Below, piece by piece: positions 61,971 through 64,000 of a stretch of DNA of 64,000 bases. The number at the start of each line of letters is the position of its first letter. Position 1 is the stretch's first letter. The notes beneath the pieces were generated by a model. The model was not told the DNA's origin. It did no database searches and was given only the letters and a program-made list of their open reading frames with translations. This DNA is from Streptococcus infantis SPAR10 (lineage in GTDB: Bacteria > Bacillota > Bacilli > Lactobacillales > Streptococcaceae), in contig NZ_ALCH01000001.1 of the NCBI RefSeq assembly GCF_000279535.1, positions 124,001 through 188,000 on the forward strand, read 5' to 3'. The position numbers and the translations under genes are program-made.

Positions 61971-62783
61971 CTAGTAGTCTTCTAGGATATCACCGATTGG
62001 ATCGTTAGAAGTTGCAGCTCCTCCGCCACCGTTTCCACCTTGTTTAGAAAGGTTGAGGTAGATGAAGGCAAGGGCAACACCGATGACACCAAGGGCAATC
62101 AAAGTCAATTGAGAAATTGCTGCAAGAGCAAAACCGATAGCGAAGAATGGCCATACTTCACGAGTAGCCATCATGTTGATAACCAAAGCGTAACCAACGG
62201 CAACGACCATGGCACCACCGACAGCCATACCACCGTTCAACCAGTCTGGCATCAATTTAAGAGCATCTTGAACAGCAGAAGCAGGGATAGCAATAAGGAA
62301 GGCTGCAGGAATCGCAATACGTAGACCTTGAAGAACAAGGGCAAAGTAGTGAGCGCGTTCAACAGCTGCAATATTTCCTTCTTTAGCAGCAGCGTCAGCA
62401 GTGTGAACCAAACCAACTGAGATTGTACGAACAATCATAGTCAAGAAAAGTCCAGCTACGGCAAGAGGGATTGCAGTTGCAGTTGCGACTGCGATACCTT
62501 CAGTAGTAAAGTTACCACCTTTAATCATGATGATTGCAGCAGCAACAGAAGCAAGAGCAGCGTCAGGAGCTACGGCAGCTCCGATGTTTGCCCAACCAAG
62601 AGCGATCATTTGAAGTGATCCACCAAGCATAACCCCAGCTTCGAGGTTACCAGTTACAAGCCCGATAAGGGTACATGCTACGATTGGTTGATGGAATTGG
62701 AATTGGTCGAGGATACCTTCAAGACCTGCGAAGAAGGCAACAACTACAACCAAGATAGCAGAAATGATTGAAATATCTGACAT
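61971..62783 (-). CDS. manM: PTS mannose/fructose/sorbose family IIC component
   Basis: A 270-residue membrane protein with about seven hydrophobic segments. Family signatures are PIVACTLIGLVTGNLEAGVM and GGSLQMIALGWANIGAA in the first third. The C-terminus is Gly-rich and acidic (GGNGGGGAATSNDPIGD). It works with EIID in sugar uptake. It is 29 bases after manL. Confidence 0.94.
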   Translation of the reverse strand: MSDISIISAILVVVVAFFAGLEGILDQFQFHQPIVACTLIGLVTGNLEAGVMLGGSLQMIALGWANIGAAVAPDAALASVAAAIIMIKGGNFTTEGIAVATATAIPLAVAGLFLTMIVRTISVGLVHTADAAAKEGNIAAVERAHYFALVLQGLRIAIPAAFLIAIPASAVQDALKLMPDWLNGGMAVGGAMVVAVGYALVINMMATREVWPFFAIGFALAAISQLTLIALGVIGVALAFIYLNLSKQGGNGGGGAATSNDPIGDILEDY

Positions 62784-62812
62784 GGTTTTATTCCTTTTCT
62801 ATTTAATGTAAA

Positions 62813-63802
62813 TTATTGAACGTTAGCTTTGCTAATCAAGTCAAACAAATCTTTTTTCGTGTCGTTTGGTACTTTACGTACGTCAAATTCAACACCAAGG
62901 TCACGCATTTTTTCAAATGTAGCAACGTCGTCTTTGTCCATTGACAATACGTTGTTGACCATTGTTTTACCAGTTGAGTGAGCCATAGATCCTACGTTAA
63001 GAGTCTTGATTGGTACACCACCTTCGATAGCACGGAGGGCATCTTGTGGTGTTTCAAACAAGATAAGGGCATGTGTTTCACCAAAGCGAGGATCTTTAGC
63101 AACCTCAATCAATTTTTGGATTGGAACAACGTTAGCCTTCACTCCGTTAGGAGCTGCTTGTTTGATCAATTCTTTACGAAGGTCATCTTTAGCAACGTTA
63201 TCTGAAGCAACGATGATACGATCTGCTTTTGAATCTGGAGTCCAAGCAGTGGCAACCTGACCGTGAAGGAGACGTGTGTCAAGACGTGCAAGGTTGATTT
63301 TCAATTTACCGTCTCCGATAACAGTTCCTTCTGGAATAGCAGCTTGGGCTACAGGAGCAGTTGCAGCACTTGCAACTTCCTCAGCTGGGTTTAGCTCTTC
63401 TGGAAGAGCCTTGATGCCATCTTTGGCTTCTTTAATGATGTTCGCAGCAACTTTAGCCACTCCGGCATTAGCGTCCATCAGACGTTCGGTGTAGGCTTGG
63501 ATTAACATCGGCAAGTTAAGTCCTGTGATGATGGCAAATTTACGCTCAGGATTTTCTCCCATTACGCGGCTAGCTTGGTTAAATGGAGAACCACTCCAAA
63601 GGTCAGCCAAGACTAGAACCTCATCTTCTGCGTCAAATGCAGCCACAGCATTGTTGAATTTTGCGTATAAATCATCTGGACCTTCGTTTGGCATAAAGGT
63701 TACAACTTGAACCTTTTCTTGTTCACCAAAGATCATAGATCCTGACTGATGAATACCCGCGGCAAATTCACCGTGACTCGCAATAATGATTCCGATACTC
63801 AT
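62813..63802 (-). CDS. manL: PTS mannose family IIAB component
   Basis: A 329-residue fused EIIAB. The IIA domain (1-130) has the phosphorylated His in IIASHGEFA (about residue 9); after an Ala/Pro-rich linker (145-165) the IIB domain has its His in [11 protein letters not shown] (about residue 180). It passes phosphate from HPr to incoming glucose or mannose and is a main route of glucose entry and repression in streptococci. ATG 63802 ([11 protein letters not shown]) is preferred since AAGGAGG lies ten bases upstream; an ATG three codons earlier touches the ribosome site. Confidence 0.94.
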   Translation of the reverse strand: MSIGIIIASHGEFAAGIHQSGSMIFGEQEKVQVVTFMPNEGPDDLYAKFNNAVAAFDAEDEVLVLADLWSGSPFNQASRVMGENPERKFAIITGLNLPMLIQAYTERLMDANAGVAKVAANIIKEAKDGIKALPEELNPAEEVASAATAPVAQAAIPEGTVIGDGKLKINLARLDTRLLHGQVATAWTPDSKADRIIVASDNVAKDDLRKELIKQAAPNGVKANVVPIQKLIEVAKDPRFGETHALILFETPQDALRAIEGGVPIKTLNVGSMAHSTGKTMVNNVLSMDKDDVATFEKMRDLGVEFDVRKVPNDTKKDLFDLISKANVQ

Positions 63803-63839
63803 TATTGTCATTCCTCCTTATAAAATGTTTGACTTGTAG

Positions 63840-63893
63840 TTTAAGAAAACTTTAAGACTAACTAAGTATAAACCGTTTTCATAAAAAAATCAA
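63840..63893 (-). promoter_or_regulatory. man operon promoter with cre and CiaR sites
   Basis: The minus-strand promoter is TTGATT (63893-63888), 17 bases, TATACT (63870-63865). A cre-like site (ATGAAAACGGTTTATA, 63882-63867) lies in the spacer, fitting CcpA repression. A perfect CiaR repeat TTTAAG-N5-TTTAAG (63840-63856, plus strand) covers the start site region, a position suited to repression by CiaR. Confidence 0.75.
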
Positions 63894-64000
63894 CAAATTA
63901 AATTAAATTATACAAAAATTATAGGAGCAATGATTTTTAAAGATATTGATATATCAACATTTTTAGAAGAGGTTTTAAAAGCAAACATGTAAAATTTAAT

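Noticed and set aside
63900-64000. Coding sequence at the right edge
   Set aside because: The last 100 bases are AT-rich. A short open frame near 63931 (ATGATTTTTAAAG) is present but too short to support as a gene.

Overview
The window is a chromosomal segment of a Mitis-group Streptococcus (S. mitis / S. oralis / S. pneumoniae relatives). Supporting evidence is the low GC content, the streptococcal gene neighbourhoods (rpmB-Asp23-fakA, uppS-cdsA-rseP-proS, dapH-deacetylase-folate-rhomboid, gpsA-galU, ruvB, rsuA-pepC, manLMN), three CiaR-driven csRNA genes and a degenerate BOX repeat. From memory of the pneumococcal gene order, blocks that are far apart there are adjacent here, and the pneumolysin gene expected beside yebC is absent from this window. 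I therefore favour a commensal relative over S. pneumoniae itself.

Layout. 1-6.5 kb: end of a MATE exporter, a YebC-type protein, and a MarR regulator driving a heterodimeric ABC exporter, with three palindromic operators in the divergent promoter region. 6.5-10.8 kb: PAP2 phosphatase, a REC-less LytTR regulator with a membrane partner, rpmB, Asp23 protein and fakA. 10.9-14.8 kb: an operon of two tandemly duplicated small membrane proteins, a third small protein, an ABC exporter and a NarL-type two-component system. 14.8-23.6 kb (minus): a T-box operon with a predicted valine specifier: flavin reductase, acetyltransferase, a whole BcgI-like restriction-modification module (nuclease fragment, methylase, RhuM, HsdS, extra HsdS half) and finally valS. 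24.2-30.5 kb: uppS-cdsA-rseP-proS-bglA. 30.5-39.3 kb (minus): rhomboid, folate ligase, diaminopimelate genes, a DMT permease, PBP1b with a (Lys-Asp)19 tail, galU, gpsA. 39.4-47.1 kb (minus): an AfuABC-type transporter with two tandem binding proteins and a YesMN-like two-component system. 47.2-57.0 kb: leuS, two GNATs, csRNA, ABC exporter, identical csRNA, ruvB, nucleotidyltransferase, third csRNA, rsuA, pepC. 57.06-60.99 kb: a composite ISL3-family element with an 8-bp target duplication. 61.0-63.9 kb (minus): manLMN with cre and CiaR sites.

Most notable are: (i) the restriction-modification module embedded without its own visible promoter in the valS T-box operon, with an (AT)8 tract that could switch HsdS between two- and three-TRD forms, and a nuclease-methylase fusion broken by two single-base A-run deletions; (ii) matching LytTR-type direct repeats, with identical 42-nt spacing to an extended -10, in front of the LytTR gene and in front of an ABC transporter 44 kb away; (iii) the composite ISL3 element that landed in the pepC/man terminator; (iv) two identical csRNA genes bracketing an ABC transporter as direct repeats; (v) the (KD)19 hexanucleotide repeat at the end of PBP1b.
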